NCBI GenBank assembly: GCA_030447925.1
Contig: JAUJNX010000001.1
Location: forward strand, 832,973 to 896,972
Source of the DNA: Egibacteraceae bacterium
GTDB taxonomy: Bacteria > Actinomycetota > Nitriliruptoria > Euzebyales > Egibacteraceae
Direction: 5' to 3'
DNA: 64,000 bases
The translations under genes and the position numbers were made by a program. Positions 1-7,527 of the stretch are shown here, piece after piece. The notes beneath the pieces were generated by a model. It ran no database searches, was not told where the DNA came from, and was given only the letters and a program-made list of their open reading frames with translations. The first letter of the stretch is position 1, and each line of letters begins with the position of its first letter.

Positions 1-215
1 GTCCCGGGCAGGAAGACCTTGAGGATCGCCTTCAGCGCGGCGAGGTTCTCCTTCATGGTGTGGCTCTGCCAGACCACGCCGAGGGTCCCGACGATGACGA
101 TCAGCAGCGCCGGCACGTTGGTGAACAGCATGACGGGGTCGGCGCCCTTGAGGATCGCGCCCACGAACACCCCCACCAGTGCGAGGACGATGCCGATCAG
201 GCTCGCGAGGTCCAT
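1..215 (-). CDS. motA: MotA flagellar stator protein, N-terminal part (runs off the window)
   Basis: The 71 visible residues begin MDLASLIGIVLALVGVF, the usual first membrane helix of MotA, followed by a second hydrophobic stretch (VPALLIVIVGTLGVV). MotA forms with MotB the proton-driven stator in the inner membrane. The ATG sits 3 nt after the flbD stop and has a GGAGG ribosome site, so the two are co-transcribed from the sigma-28-like promoter at 531-558. The proton-channel and FliG-contact regions lie outside the window. In most flagellar loci motA and flbD follow flgE; here they lie about 28 kb away on the opposite strand. Family assignment rests on the N-terminus and context. Confidence 0.85.
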   Translation of the reverse strand, partial: MDLASLIGIVLALVGVFVGAILKGADPVMLFTNVPALLIVIVGTLGVVWQSHTMKENLAALKAILKVFLPG

Positions 216-218
216 GGC

Positions 219-500
219 TCAGTGCTCCTCCGGCTCGTGGGGCTGGTCCCCGGCGAGCTGCAAGTGGGTGGTGCGGCGCGCCGCGGTCTTCGGGCGCGAT
301 CGGGTCAGGGCGGGGCCGGCGGCACGGGAGCGCGCCTGGAAGTCGGCAACCAGGTCGACGACCTCCTCGAGCGACTCGGTGACGAGGTAGGAGTTGCCGT
401 TGGCCATCGTCACGACGGTGTCCGGCGTCTCGTCGAGACGCTCGATCTGGTCCTCGTTCAACCCGATGCGGCTGCCGTCGAGCCGCGTGAGCAGGATCAC
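219..500 (-). CDS. flbD: FlbD family flagellar protein
   Basis: This 93-residue protein starts MILLTRLDGSRIGLN and contains ETPDTVVTMANGNSYLVTES, the compact beta-rich FlbD/SwrD pattern. Family members are small soluble proteins encoded beside motA and flgE; SwrD in Bacillus raises stator power, and the role here is inferred. The last 30 or so residues are basic and proline/alanine-rich, longer than the usual family core of about 60-70 residues. GTG is chosen as start because AGGAGAGG lies just upstream. It is the first gene after the promoter at 531-558 and is followed by motA after 3 nt. Confidence 0.85.
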   Translation of the reverse strand: MILLTRLDGSRIGLNEDQIERLDETPDTVVTMANGNSYLVTESLEEVVDLVADFQARSRAAGPALTRSRPKTAARRTTHLQLAGDQPHEPEEH

Positions 501-530
501 GTCGCGCCCCTCTCCTCGTGTGCCCCTTCC

Positions 531-558
531 GAGTCGGCGCGCGCTCCCCCCCGATTGA
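531..558 (-). promoter_or_regulatory. Sigma-28-like promoter of flbD-motA
   Basis: On the minus strand TCAA (558-555), a 16-nt spacer and GCCGACTC (538-531) resemble the flagellar sigma-28 consensus (TAAA-N15-GCCGATAA). The same arrangement with the same 16-nt spacer occurs before four other flagellar units in this window. Transcription would begin near 524, giving a short leader that holds the flbD ribosome site. Confidence 0.6.
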
Positions 559-599
559 GGGAACTAGCCCAGAACCACCCGAACAGACCAGCCCGCTGC

Positions 600-1751
600 T
601 CAGGCCCCCAGCGCGGCCGCCAGAGCCGCGGCGACGCGGTCCTGGTCGTCGGGGTCCAGGTCGACCGAGCTGGGCAGCGACAGCCCGCGGGCGTACAGGT
701 CCTCGGCCACCTCGCCGCCCAGGCGCGGGGCAGCGCGGTACGGGGCCTGGCGGTGCAGCGGCGGCCACACGCGGCGGGCGGTGACACCCGCCGCCGCCAG
801 CGCGTCGGCGACTGCGTCGGGTCCCGGCCCGCCCGCGGCCAGCAGGACCGAGTACAGCCAGGCCGAGGGGGTGGTCCCGGCGGGTCGCGGCGGCGGCTCC
901 AGCGCCAGCCCGGCCAGCGCGCGGTCGTAGCGCTGCGCCACGGCCCGCTTGGCGGTCAGGAACGCGGGCAGCAGCTCCAGCTGGGCGACGCCCAACGCCG
1001 CCGCCAGGTTGGTCAGCCGGTAGTTGTAGCCCACGTCGTCGTGCACGTAGCCGCGCCCGGGCACCTTCGCCTGGGTCGTGAGGTGGCGCACGCGCCCGGC
1101 GATGTCGCCGTCGTCGGTCACCACCATCCCGCCGCCGCCGGTGGTGATGACCTTGTTGCCGTTGAAGGAGAAGCAGCCCGCGTCACCGGCGGTGCCGACC
1201 TGGCGGCCCGCCAGCGGCCCCGCCGTCCACGACGCGCCCAGCGCCTCCGCGGCGTCCTCCACGAGCGGGATCCCGAAGCGGGCGCGCAGGTCCAGCAGCG
1301 GCTCCAGGTCGGCCGGGGCTCCCAGCACGTGGACGGCCTCGATCGCCGACGGCAGCGGCGCGCCGCGGGCGGCGCGGTCGCACACCGCCTCGTGCAGCCG
1401 GGCGGCGTCCAGGTTCCAGCTGGAGCGCTCGCTGTCCACCAGCCACGGCTGCGCGCCGGTGTAGGTGACCGCGTTGGCCGAGGCGATGAAGGTGAAGGCG
1501 GGGACCGCGACGTCGGTGCCCGGGCGCGCGCCCACCACCCGCAGCGCGACGTGCAGCGCGGCGGTGCCGCTGGCGCAGGCCACGGCGTGGCGGGCGCCGA
1601 CGGCCGCGGCGAACGCGTCCTCGAAGCGGGCGACGAACGCCCCCACCGACGACACCTGGTTGTCCTCCAGGCACTGGCGCAGGTAGCGCTCGGCGTTGCC
1701 GCGCAGCGAGGGGACGGCCAGGGGGATCGGCCGCGGCGCGACGGCGCTCAC
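600..1751 (-). CDS. legC: DegT/DnrJ/EryC1/StrS aminotransferase, LegC-like
   Basis: A 383-residue PLP-dependent sugar aminotransferase. Visible marks are CASGTAALHVAL (cofactor phosphate region), VEDAAEALGA (aspartate facing the pyridine ring) and SFNGNKVITTGGGGM with the Schiff-base lysine. In the legionaminic acid route LegC aminates C4 of the 4-keto-6-deoxy GDP-GlcNAc intermediate made by LegB. GTG at 1751 is chosen because it overlaps the legB stop by 4 bp, like every other junction in the operon. It is the last gene of the operon; flbD and its promoter follow. A related aminotransferase of another nucleotide sugar cannot be excluded, but the neighbours give a nearly complete leg pathway. 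Confidence 0.88.
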   Translation of the reverse strand: MSAVAPRPIPLAVPSLRGNAERYLRQCLEDNQVSSVGAFVARFEDAFAAAVGARHAVACASGTAALHVALRVVGARPGTDVAVPAFTFIASANAVTYTGAQPWLVDSERSSWNLDAARLHEAVCDRAARGAPLPSAIEAVHVLGAPADLEPLLDLRARFGIPLVEDAAEALGASWTAGPLAGRQVGTAGDAGCFSFNGNKVITTGGGGMVVTDDGDIAGRVRHLTTQAKVPGRGYVHDDVGYNYRLTNLAAALGVAQLELLPAFLTAKRAVAQRYDRALAGLALEPPPRPAGTTPSAWLYSVLLAAGGPGPDAVADALAAAGVTARRVWPPLHRQAPYRAAPRLGGEVAEDLYARGLSLPSSVDLDPDDQDRVAAALAAALGA

Positions 1752-2740
1752 CGGTGGTACCGGGCGGCCTCGGCCGGCTCGACGCGACCGCGCAGCCATG
1801 CCGCGGTGCGCGCCAGCCCCTCCTCCAGGCCCACCGAGGGCGACCAGCCCAGCAGCGCCCGTGCGCGCGCCGGTTCGGAGCGCAGCACCTCGACCTCGCT
1901 GCCGTCGCGGCGCACCCGCTGCGGGTCGGTGACGACCCGCGCCGAGCTGCCCGTGACCGCGGCGCACAGGCCGACCAGGTCCCCGACGGACACCGCACGG
2001 CCGGTGCCCAGGTGCACCACAGAGCCGGGGGCCAGGTCCGCGGCGGCCAGGCGCACGAAGCCGTCGACCGTGTCCTCGACGTAGGTGAAGTCGCGCTCGG
2101 GGCGCAGGTTGCCCAGGTGCAGCTCCTCGGCGCCGGCCAGCATCTGGCCGAGCACCGTGGGGATGACCGCGCGGGCGGACTGGCGGGGCCCGTAGGTGTT
2201 GAACGGCCGCAGAGTGACCGCCCGGGTGCCGAACGACCGTGCGTAGGCCTCGCAGAGCTTGTCGGCGGCGATCTTGGACGCCGCGTACGGCGACTGGGCC
2301 TGGAGCGGGTGGTCCTCGGTGATCGGTACGGAGCGCGGGGTGCCGTAGACCTCGCTGGTCGAGGTGTGGACCAGGCGCGTCGCGTGCTCGCGGACCGCCT
2401 CCAGCACGTTCAGCGTCCCGCCGGCGTTGACGTCGAGGAACGACGCGGGGGCGGTGTAGCTGTAAGGGATGGCGACCAGGGCCGCGAGGTGGAAGACCAG
2501 GTCGCTGCCGGCCACGACCTCGCGGACCAGCCGGGCGTCGCGCACGTCGCCGCGCACGACGTCGACCGCCGCGCGCTGGGCGGGGCTCATGCCGTCCAGC
2601 CAGCCCAGCGACCCGTCGGAGGTGTACAGGCACAGCGCGCGCACGCTCGCGCCCTCGACCAGGAGGCGGTCGACGAGGTGGCTGCCGATGAAGCCGTCGG
2701 CCCCGGTGACCAGGGTGACCGTCCCGGCCAGCGCGCTCAC
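1748..2740 (-). CDS. legB: NAD-dependent nucleotide-sugar 4,6-dehydratase, LegB-like
   Basis: A 330-residue extended short-chain dehydrogenase. The Rossmann motif TGADGFIGSHL lies near residues 12-22 and the catalytic YAASK follows an STSEVYG segment. It is expected to oxidise C4 and remove C6 oxygen of GDP-GlcNAc, the first committed step toward legionaminic acid. GTG at 2740 overlaps the ptmE stop by 4 bp and legC starts in its own stop codon. Substrate preference (GDP rather than UDP sugar) is inferred from the neighbouring PtmE-type nucleotidyltransferase, not from residues I can read. Confidence 0.87.
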   Translation of the reverse strand: MSALAGTVTLVTGADGFIGSHLVDRLLVEGASVRALCLYTSDGSLGWLDGMSPAQRAAVDVVRGDVRDARLVREVVAGSDLVFHLAALVAIPYSYTAPASFLDVNAGGTLNVLEAVREHATRLVHTSTSEVYGTPRSVPITEDHPLQAQSPYAASKIAADKLCEAYARSFGTRAVTLRPFNTYGPRQSARAVIPTVLGQMLAGAEELHLGNLRPERDFTYVEDTVDGFVRLAAADLAPGSVVHLGTGRAVSVGDLVGLCAAVTGSSARVVTDPQRVRRDGSEVEVLRSEPARARALLGWSPSVGLEEGLARTAAWLRGRVEPAEAARYHR

Positions 2741-3822
2741 GACAGCCCCCGTGCCCGGGCCAGGTCCGCGGGGCGCCCGACGTCGGTCCACTCGCCGGTC
2801 AGGCGCCAGACGTGGACGGGCTCGCCCCGGCGCAGGCAGTCCTCCAGCAGCGCGGGCAGCGGGAAGGCGGCGCCGGCGGGGACGCGGTCCACCAGTGACG
2901 GGTCCAGGACGTAGATGCCCGCGTTCACCGTCCAATGCGCGGCGGGCTTCTCGCGCAGGGCCACCAGGCGCTCGCCGTCGGTCTCGACCACGCCGAAGGG
3001 CAGCTCGTGGACGTGGTCGCCGACGGCGATGGTCGCGGGCGCGCCGCTGGCGGCGTGGCTGGCGAGCAGGTCGCCGACGTCGAACTGGGTGAGCAGGTCG
3101 GCGTTCATCACCAGCATGGGGGTGTCGGGCAGCAGCCCCGCGCCGCGCAGCAGGCCCAGCGCCCCACCCGTGCCCAGCGGCCGGTCCGGGTCCTCCCGGA
3201 CGTAGGCGATGGAGCAGCCGAACGCCTCGCCGTCGCCGAAGTGCTCCTCGATGATGTCGCCCAGGTAGTTGACGGCGAGCACGACGCGGCGGATCCCCTG
3301 GCCGACCAGGTGCAGGACCAGGCGCTCCAGCAGCGGTCGGCCCGCGACGCGGACCATCGGCTTGGGGAGGGCGTCGGTGAGCGGGGCGAGCCGGGTGCCC
3401 CGGCCGCCCGCCATCACCACCGCGCAGTTGGCGCGCTCGACGGCGCCCAGCAGCTCGCGCAGCACGTGCAGCCCGCGCAGGCGCCCGTCGGGGTCCACCA
3501 CCGGGATCTGCCCCAGCGAGCGCGCGCGCATGAGGTCGAGGACCTCGGCCCGCCCCGCGCCGGGTCCCGTCACGACCGGCGCGCGCCCCAGGTGGGGCCC
3601 GACGGGATCGTCCAGGGCCGCCCCGCCCAGCAGCGCCCGGCGCAGGTCCCCGTCGCTCACCGTGCCCACCAGCCGGTCGTCGTCGTCCACGACCAGGGCG
3701 ATCTCCAGCGCACCCCGGTCGATGGCCGCCATCGCATCGCGGATCGTCGAGCCGGCCTCGGGCAGCGTCAGGCGGGCCAGGGCCTGCGGGCCCGCGGTCC
3801 TCTCCGCTGCGGTCGTGGTCAC
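2737..3822 (-). CDS. ptmE: CBS-domain sugar nucleotidyltransferase, PtmE-like
   Basis: About 361 residues in two parts. Residues ~10-130 hold two CBS repeats (ALVVDDDDRLVGTVSDGDLRR and QIPVVDPDGRLRGLHV regions). The rest is a nucleotidyltransferase with the signature MAGGRGTRLAPLTDALPKPM. This layout is that of Campylobacter PtmE, which makes a GDP-glucosamine-type sugar for the legionaminic acid branch. GTG at 3822 is preferred over an upstream ATG because it overlaps the inferred true end of legG by 4 bp. The CBS part suggests allosteric control by nucleotides, an inference from the family. Confidence 0.85.
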   Translation of the reverse strand: MTTTAAERTAGPQALARLTLPEAGSTIRDAMAAIDRGALEIALVVDDDDRLVGTVSDGDLRRALLGGAALDDPVGPHLGRAPVVTGPGAGRAEVLDLMRARSLGQIPVVDPDGRLRGLHVLRELLGAVERANCAVVMAGGRGTRLAPLTDALPKPMVRVAGRPLLERLVLHLVGQGIRRVVLAVNYLGDIIEEHFGDGEAFGCSIAYVREDPDRPLGTGGALGLLRGAGLLPDTPMLVMNADLLTQFDVGDLLASHAASGAPATIAVGDHVHELPFGVVETDGERLVALREKPAAHWTVNAGIYVLDPSLVDRVPAGAAFPLPALLEDCLRRGEPVHVWRLTGEWTDVGRPADLARARGLS

Positions 3823-5057
3823 GCGCGCGCCTCCAGTTCCGCCGGCACCGCGTCGCGCGGAGGTGGCGCCGGCCACGACCCGCCGCCGGGCGCCGCGGCC
3901 CCGGCGGCCTCGGCGGGGGGCGGCTTGATCGTCAGGGCGTCCAGGTCGGCCGCGGCCAGGAGGCGGGCGATCCGCGGGGCGGCGTGGCCATCGCCGTAGG
4001 GGGAGCGGGCGGCGGCGGCGAGCGCCCGCCCGGCGGGCGACAGGGCGGTGGCGAGGGCGGCCGCGACCGCGCCGGCCTCGGCCTAGGCGTGCAGCACCGT
4101 GGGCCGCCGCAGGCGCCCCCGCTGCCGGTCGCCCACGTCGACCGTGGGCGTGCCGAGCGCGGGCGCCTCGATGATCCCGGTGGAGGAGTTGCCGACAACC
4201 GCGTCGGCGGCCGCCACCAGGCTGAGGTAGCGGCGCTGGCCCAGCGACGTGCGGGTCGCGGTCGGCCCCGTGCGGCGCGACGCCCAGCGGTCCAGGCGGG
4301 CCGCGATCGCCCTCCCGCCGGCGTCGGCGCCCGGGTGCGTGGCCACGACGGTGGCGTCGGGGTGGCCGTCGAGCGCGCCCAGCACGGCGTCCAGTCCCGC
4401 GGCGGGCGGCTCGCCGAGCGTCGCCGGGTGGTAGGTGACCACCAGGGTGGGGCGGCGCAGGGGGACCCCGAGGTCCTCCTCCAGCGTGGCCCGCGGCAGG
4501 GGGTCCAGGCCGTGCACCTCGTCCAGGCCCGGGGCCCCGACCACGTGGACGCGGGCGGGATCCTCCCCGAGGGCTACGACCGCGCGGGCGAACGGCTCGG
4601 CGGCGACCAGGTGGAGCGCGGCGACCTTGGTGAGCGCGTGGCGCAGCGCGTCGTCGACGGCGCCCGCGGTCGTCTCGCCGCCGTGCAGGTGGGCGACGGG
4701 CACGCCCGCGAGGTGGGCCGCCAGGGCGGCGCCGAGGGTCTCGTAGCGGTCGCCGAGGACCAGCAGCACGTCGGGGGCGATGCGCCGCAGGGCGGGGGCG
4801 ACGCCGATGAGGACCAGCCCCATCGAGGTGGCCGCGCCCACCGCGGTGTCGCTGTCGAGCAGGACCTCGACGCGCTCGTCGACCGCCAGGCCGTCCGCCT
4901 CGATGGCGGCCACCGTCGACCCGTGCCCCGGCGCCAGGTGCGCGCCGGTGACCAGCAGGCGGGAGGTCACGCCCTCGGCGGCCAATGCGCGCAGCACGGG
5001 CCGCAGCAGGCCGTACTCCGCGCGCGTGCCGGTCACGGTGCAGACCGTCCGGGTCAC
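3819..5057 (-). CDS. legG: NDP-sugar hydrolysing 2-epimerase (NeuC/LegG family), interrupted by an in-frame TAG
   Basis: The N-terminal 324 residues carry GTRAEYGLLRPV, GDRYETLGAALAAHLAGVPV, HLHGGE and VGNSSTGIIEAPALGTP, the marks of the NeuC/LegG epimerase that releases the nucleotide and inverts C2. A TAG stop (4083-4085) ends the frame at TVLHA. Past it the same frame continues with SPYGDGHAAPRIARLL, the normal NeuC C-terminal motif, and ends at a TGA (3819-3821) that overlaps the ptmE GTG by 4 bp. The gene therefore carries a single nonsense codon, either a sequence error (GAG to TAG would fit) or a real mutation that would block the pathway. About 412 residues if read through. Confidence 0.88.
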
Positions 5058-6109
5058 CGGGGCGCTTCCGCGTGCAGGACGTCGGCGGCGGTGATGGGGT
5101 CGCCGGCCGCCACCGCCGCGGCCAGCCGCAGGCCTGCCAGCGGGGTGGCCGGCGGCAGGCCGGTGGCGGGGCGCAGGGCGACCACGTCGGCGGCGGTGAG
5201 GGCCTGGCCAGGGCGCAGGGCCCGGGCGGCGTGCAGGCTGCGGCGCACCGCGGCGAGGTTGGCGGCCTCCGATGGCATCGGCCGCTTCACGCCGTCGCCG
5301 AGGGCCGCCTCCAGGTCGCGGACCTGCCGGACGTAGGCTGTCAGCCCCGGGGGGTCGGCGGACGCGCGGTGGTCGGGCCCGCGCCGCCCGCGGTCCAGCG
5401 TGACGTGCTTCTCGAGCAGCGCCGCGCCCAGGGCGACCGCCCCCAGCGCGGTGGTCGCCCCCTCGGTGTGGTCCGACCAGCCGACCGGCAACCCGAAGCG
5501 GGCGGCCAGCGCCGGGATCACGCGCAGGTTCGCCTCGGCGGCCGGGGCGGGGTAGGCGGAGACGCAGTGGAGCACGCAGCGGCCCGGCGCGGCGCCGGTG
5601 GCGGCCAGCGCCGTGGCCACCTCCTCGCCGGTGGCCATCCCCGTCGACAGCAACAGGGGCAGGCCCCGCCCGGCGAGGTCGCGCAGGAACGCCAGGTTGG
5701 TCAGCTCACCGGAGGGGACCTTCAGGGCCGGGACGCCCAGGGCGCAGAGCAGGTCGGCGCTGGCGGGGTCGAAGGGCGTGGACAGGAACAGCAGTCCGCG
5801 CTCCCGCGCGTGGGCGGCGAGCTCGGCCCACGCTCCGGGGGGCAGCACCAGTGCGCCGAGCAGTCCCCGCTGGCGGTCCTGCCCGGTCGCGCCGGCCTGG
5901 TAGGCGGCGGTGGGCGCCGCGGCCGAGGCGAGCAGGTCGGGCGCGAAGGTCTGGAACTTGACCGCGTCGGCGCCGCAGTCGGCCGCGACGTCGACGAGCC
6001 GGTGGGCCAGCCCCTGGTCGCCGTCGTGGTTGACGCCCGCCTCGGCCACGATCAGGCAGGGCCGGCCCGGCCCGATCTCACGGTCGGCGAGCGCTAGGAG
6101 CGCCGTCAC
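5054..6109 (-). CDS. legI: N-acetylneuraminate/legionaminate synthase family, LegI-like
   Basis: A 351-residue NeuB-family synthase that condenses phosphoenolpyruvate with the 6-carbon amino sugar to form the nine-carbon acid. Motifs: VAEAGVNHDGD near the start, DAVKFQTF, LSTGMAT, GWSDHTEG and EKHVTLDRGRRGPDH. The C-terminal ~65 residues (from RSLHAARALRPGQALT) form the SAF/antifreeze-like domain typical of NeuB. GTG at 6109 overlaps the upstream stop by 4 bp. NeuB, PseI and LegI are hard to separate by eye; the neighbouring LegB/LegC/LegG/PtmE set favours LegI. Confidence 0.9.
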   Translation of the reverse strand: MTALLALADREIGPGRPCLIVAEAGVNHDGDQGLAHRLVDVAADCGADAVKFQTFAPDLLASAAAPTAAYQAGATGQDRQRGLLGALVLPPGAWAELAAHARERGLLFLSTPFDPASADLLCALGVPALKVPSGELTNLAFLRDLAGRGLPLLLSTGMATGEEVATALAATGAAPGRCVLHCVSAYPAPAAEANLRVIPALAARFGLPVGWSDHTEGATTALGAVALGAALLEKHVTLDRGRRGPDHRASADPPGLTAYVRQVRDLEAALGDGVKRPMPSEAANLAAVRRSLHAARALRPGQALTAADVVALRPATGLPPATPLAGLRLAAAVAAGDPITAADVLHAEAPR

Positions 6110-6774
6110 CGTTCTGGACTTTGCGTAGCTGGCACGCCACGCACAGTAACACCCGCGGGGACGTCGCTCACCACCACGGCACCGGCTGCGACCACCGCGC
6201 CGTCGCCCACCCGGCGCCCGGGCAGGACCACGGCCCCGGCGCCGACCAGCACGTCGCGCCCGCAGTGCACCCCGCCCGCCAGCACCGCCCCGGGGGCGCA
6301 GTGGCTGCGCGGGCCGAGATCGGCGTCGTGCTCCACCACCGCCCCCGTGTTGACCACGCACGCCCTGCCCACGCGGGAGCCGGGCCCGACGTGAGCGTGC
6401 TCCAGCACCACCGTGCCCGATCCCAGGGCGGCGTCGGCGGCCACCGTCGCGGTCACCGCCACCAGCGGGGGGAGTGGGACCTGGGCGGCCTCCAGGTCGA
6501 CCACCAGGCGCTCCCGAGCGTGGGCCGCGCCCATGCCGAGCAGGGCGGCAAGGTCCCGTCGGCGGGCGAGCGCCGCGGCGATGCCGTCGTCGGCCAGGAG
6601 CAGCGGTGCGGGGCCCCCGCGCGCCGCCCACGCCGCGCCGGCCGCGCCGCCCGCTCCGCCCCCCAGCACCGGGTCGCTGACGACCACGATCCGCCAGCCC
6701 GCCCGCCGGGCCGCGTCGCCGACCGAGCGGGCGTGGCCGCCCGCGCCGAAAAGCACCACCGCCGGACCCGTCAC
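6106..6774 (-). CDS. legH: NeuD/LegH-type sugar N- or O-acetyltransferase
   Basis: A 222-residue protein of the NeuD/PglD family. It begins VVLFGAGGHARSVGDAA, a small Rossmann-like substrate domain, and continues with hexapeptide repeats of a left-handed beta helix (GSGTVVLEHAHVGPGSRVG, CAPGAVLAGGVHCG, VLVGAGAVVLPGRRVGDGA). Members use acetyl-CoA to acylate the 4-amino group of bacillosamine-type sugars (PglD, LegH) or O-acetylate sialic acids (NeuD). No other acetyltransferase is present and LegH is needed between LegC and LegG, so LegH is the better reading. Overlaps its neighbours by 4 bp on both sides. Confidence 0.82.
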   Translation of the reverse strand: MTGPAVVLFGAGGHARSVGDAARRAGWRIVVVSDPVLGGGAGGAAGAAWAARGGPAPLLLADDGIAAALARRRDLAALLGMGAAHARERLVVDLEAAQVPLPPLVAVTATVAADAALGSGTVVLEHAHVGPGSRVGRACVVNTGAVVEHDADLGPRSHCAPGAVLAGGVHCGRDVLVGAGAVVLPGRRVGDGAVVAAGAVVVSDVPAGVTVRGVPATQSPER

Positions 6775-7430
6775 CCGGCCAGGACCCGCGCCAGCGCCAG
6801 GCCCACCGCGTCGTCGACGTCCACGGACCGCTCCGCGGGCATGACCACCGCGGCGGTACGCGGTCCGACCAGCGCCCCGCCGGCGCGCAGGTGATCCGCC
6901 CGGGCGGCGTAGACCGCCCCGTTCAACTGGTAGGTGGGGGCCACATCCTGGCGTCGCGAGGCCATGCGCTCCCAGCCGAGCAGGGGCTCCAGCGCGCCTG
7001 CCGGCCCCGCCCGGAACAGCCACTCCGGTGGGTGGGGCGTGGGGGACACCGTCGCCGCGGCGGGGGCGCCGGCCAGTGCCCGCAGGCAGGCCACGACGTC
7101 CTGGGGGGCCCGCAGCGGCGAGGTCGGCTGCAGCAGCACCACGCGCACGACGCCGGGCCGGCCAGCCAGGACGTCTGCCACGACCGCGGCGGTGGGGGTG
7201 GCGTCACCCGCGAGGGACGGGTCCCGCCGCAGCGCGGTGGCACCCGCCCGCGCGGCCTCCGCCAGGATGTCCTCCCCGTCGGAGGACACGACGACCTCGT
7301 CCAGGCCGGGCACCTGGTGAGCGACGTCGACGGCGCGGGCCACCAGCGAACGACCGCCGACCTCCGCGAGGTTCTTGCCGGGCAGGCCGCGCGAGCCGCT
7401 GCGAGCCGGCACGAGCGCCAGGGTCGTCAT
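6771..7430 (-). CDS. legF: CMP-nonulosonic acid cytidylyltransferase, LegF/NeuA-like
   Basis: A 219-residue cytidylyltransferase starting TLALVPARSGSRGLPGKNL, the CTP-binding signature of NeuA/PseF/LegF enzymes, followed by VVVSSDGEDI and LLQPTSPLR. It activates the nine-carbon acid to its CMP form, the donor for glycosyl transfer. It is the first gene of the seven-gene operon. ATG at 7430 lies about 9 nt after the predicted -10 box, so the operon mRNA probably has little or no 5' leader. Confidence 0.88.
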   Translation of the reverse strand: MTTLALVPARSGSRGLPGKNLAEVGGRSLVARAVDVAHQVPGLDEVVVSSDGEDILAEAARAGATALRRDPSLAGDATPTAAVVADVLAGRPGVVRVVLLQPTSPLRAPQDVVACLRALAGAPAAATVSPTPHPPEWLFRAGPAGALEPLLGWERMASRRQDVAPTYQLNGAVYAARADHLRAGGALVGPRTAAVVMPAERSVDVDDAVGLALARVLAG

Positions 7431-7439
7431 TACTCACAG

Positions 7440-7467
7440 TCGATACAAGATCTCACAACGTTGTCAA
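7440..7467 (-). promoter_or_regulatory. Sigma-70-like promoter of the leg operon
   Basis: Minus strand: a perfect TTGACA (7467-7462), 16-nt spacer and TATCGA (7445-7440). The -35 hexamer overlaps, on the opposite strand, the TCAA box of the divergent sigma-28-like promoter, so the two promoters share bases. Confidence 0.55.
7455..7464. promoter_or_regulatory. Perfect 10-bp palindrome between divergent promoters
   Basis: ACAACGTTGT lies between the -35 and -10 boxes of the leg promoter and touches the TCAA box of the opposite promoter. Its place fits an operator that could control both directions. No regulator is visible nearby, and a 10-bp palindrome can arise by chance. Confidence 0.35.
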
Positions 7468-7491
7468 GACCCCCCGCCGGACTGCCGAACA
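7464..7491 (+). promoter_or_regulatory. Sigma-28-like promoter of the helical-repeat gene
   Basis: TCAA (7464-7467), a 16-nt spacer and GCCGAACA (7484-7491) match the motif before the flagellin and flgE genes. Predicted start near 7498 leaves a 30-nt leader with an AAGGAG ribosome site. Confidence 0.6.
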
Positions 7492-7527
7492 CCGACCGGG
7501 TCCGACGCGACGACCCAAGGAGCAGGC

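Noticed and set aside
600..2633. A long minus-strand frame suggesting a fusion of Arg/Pro-rich sequence to the aminotransferase
   Set aside because: The upstream part is legB in another frame; a GTG at 1751 overlapping the legB stop is the natural start.
4083..4085. TAG in legG, and another in the helicase tail, as sign of amber recoding
   Set aside because: Several genes here (fliK, prs, rplY) end at TAG, and no recoding machinery is visible.
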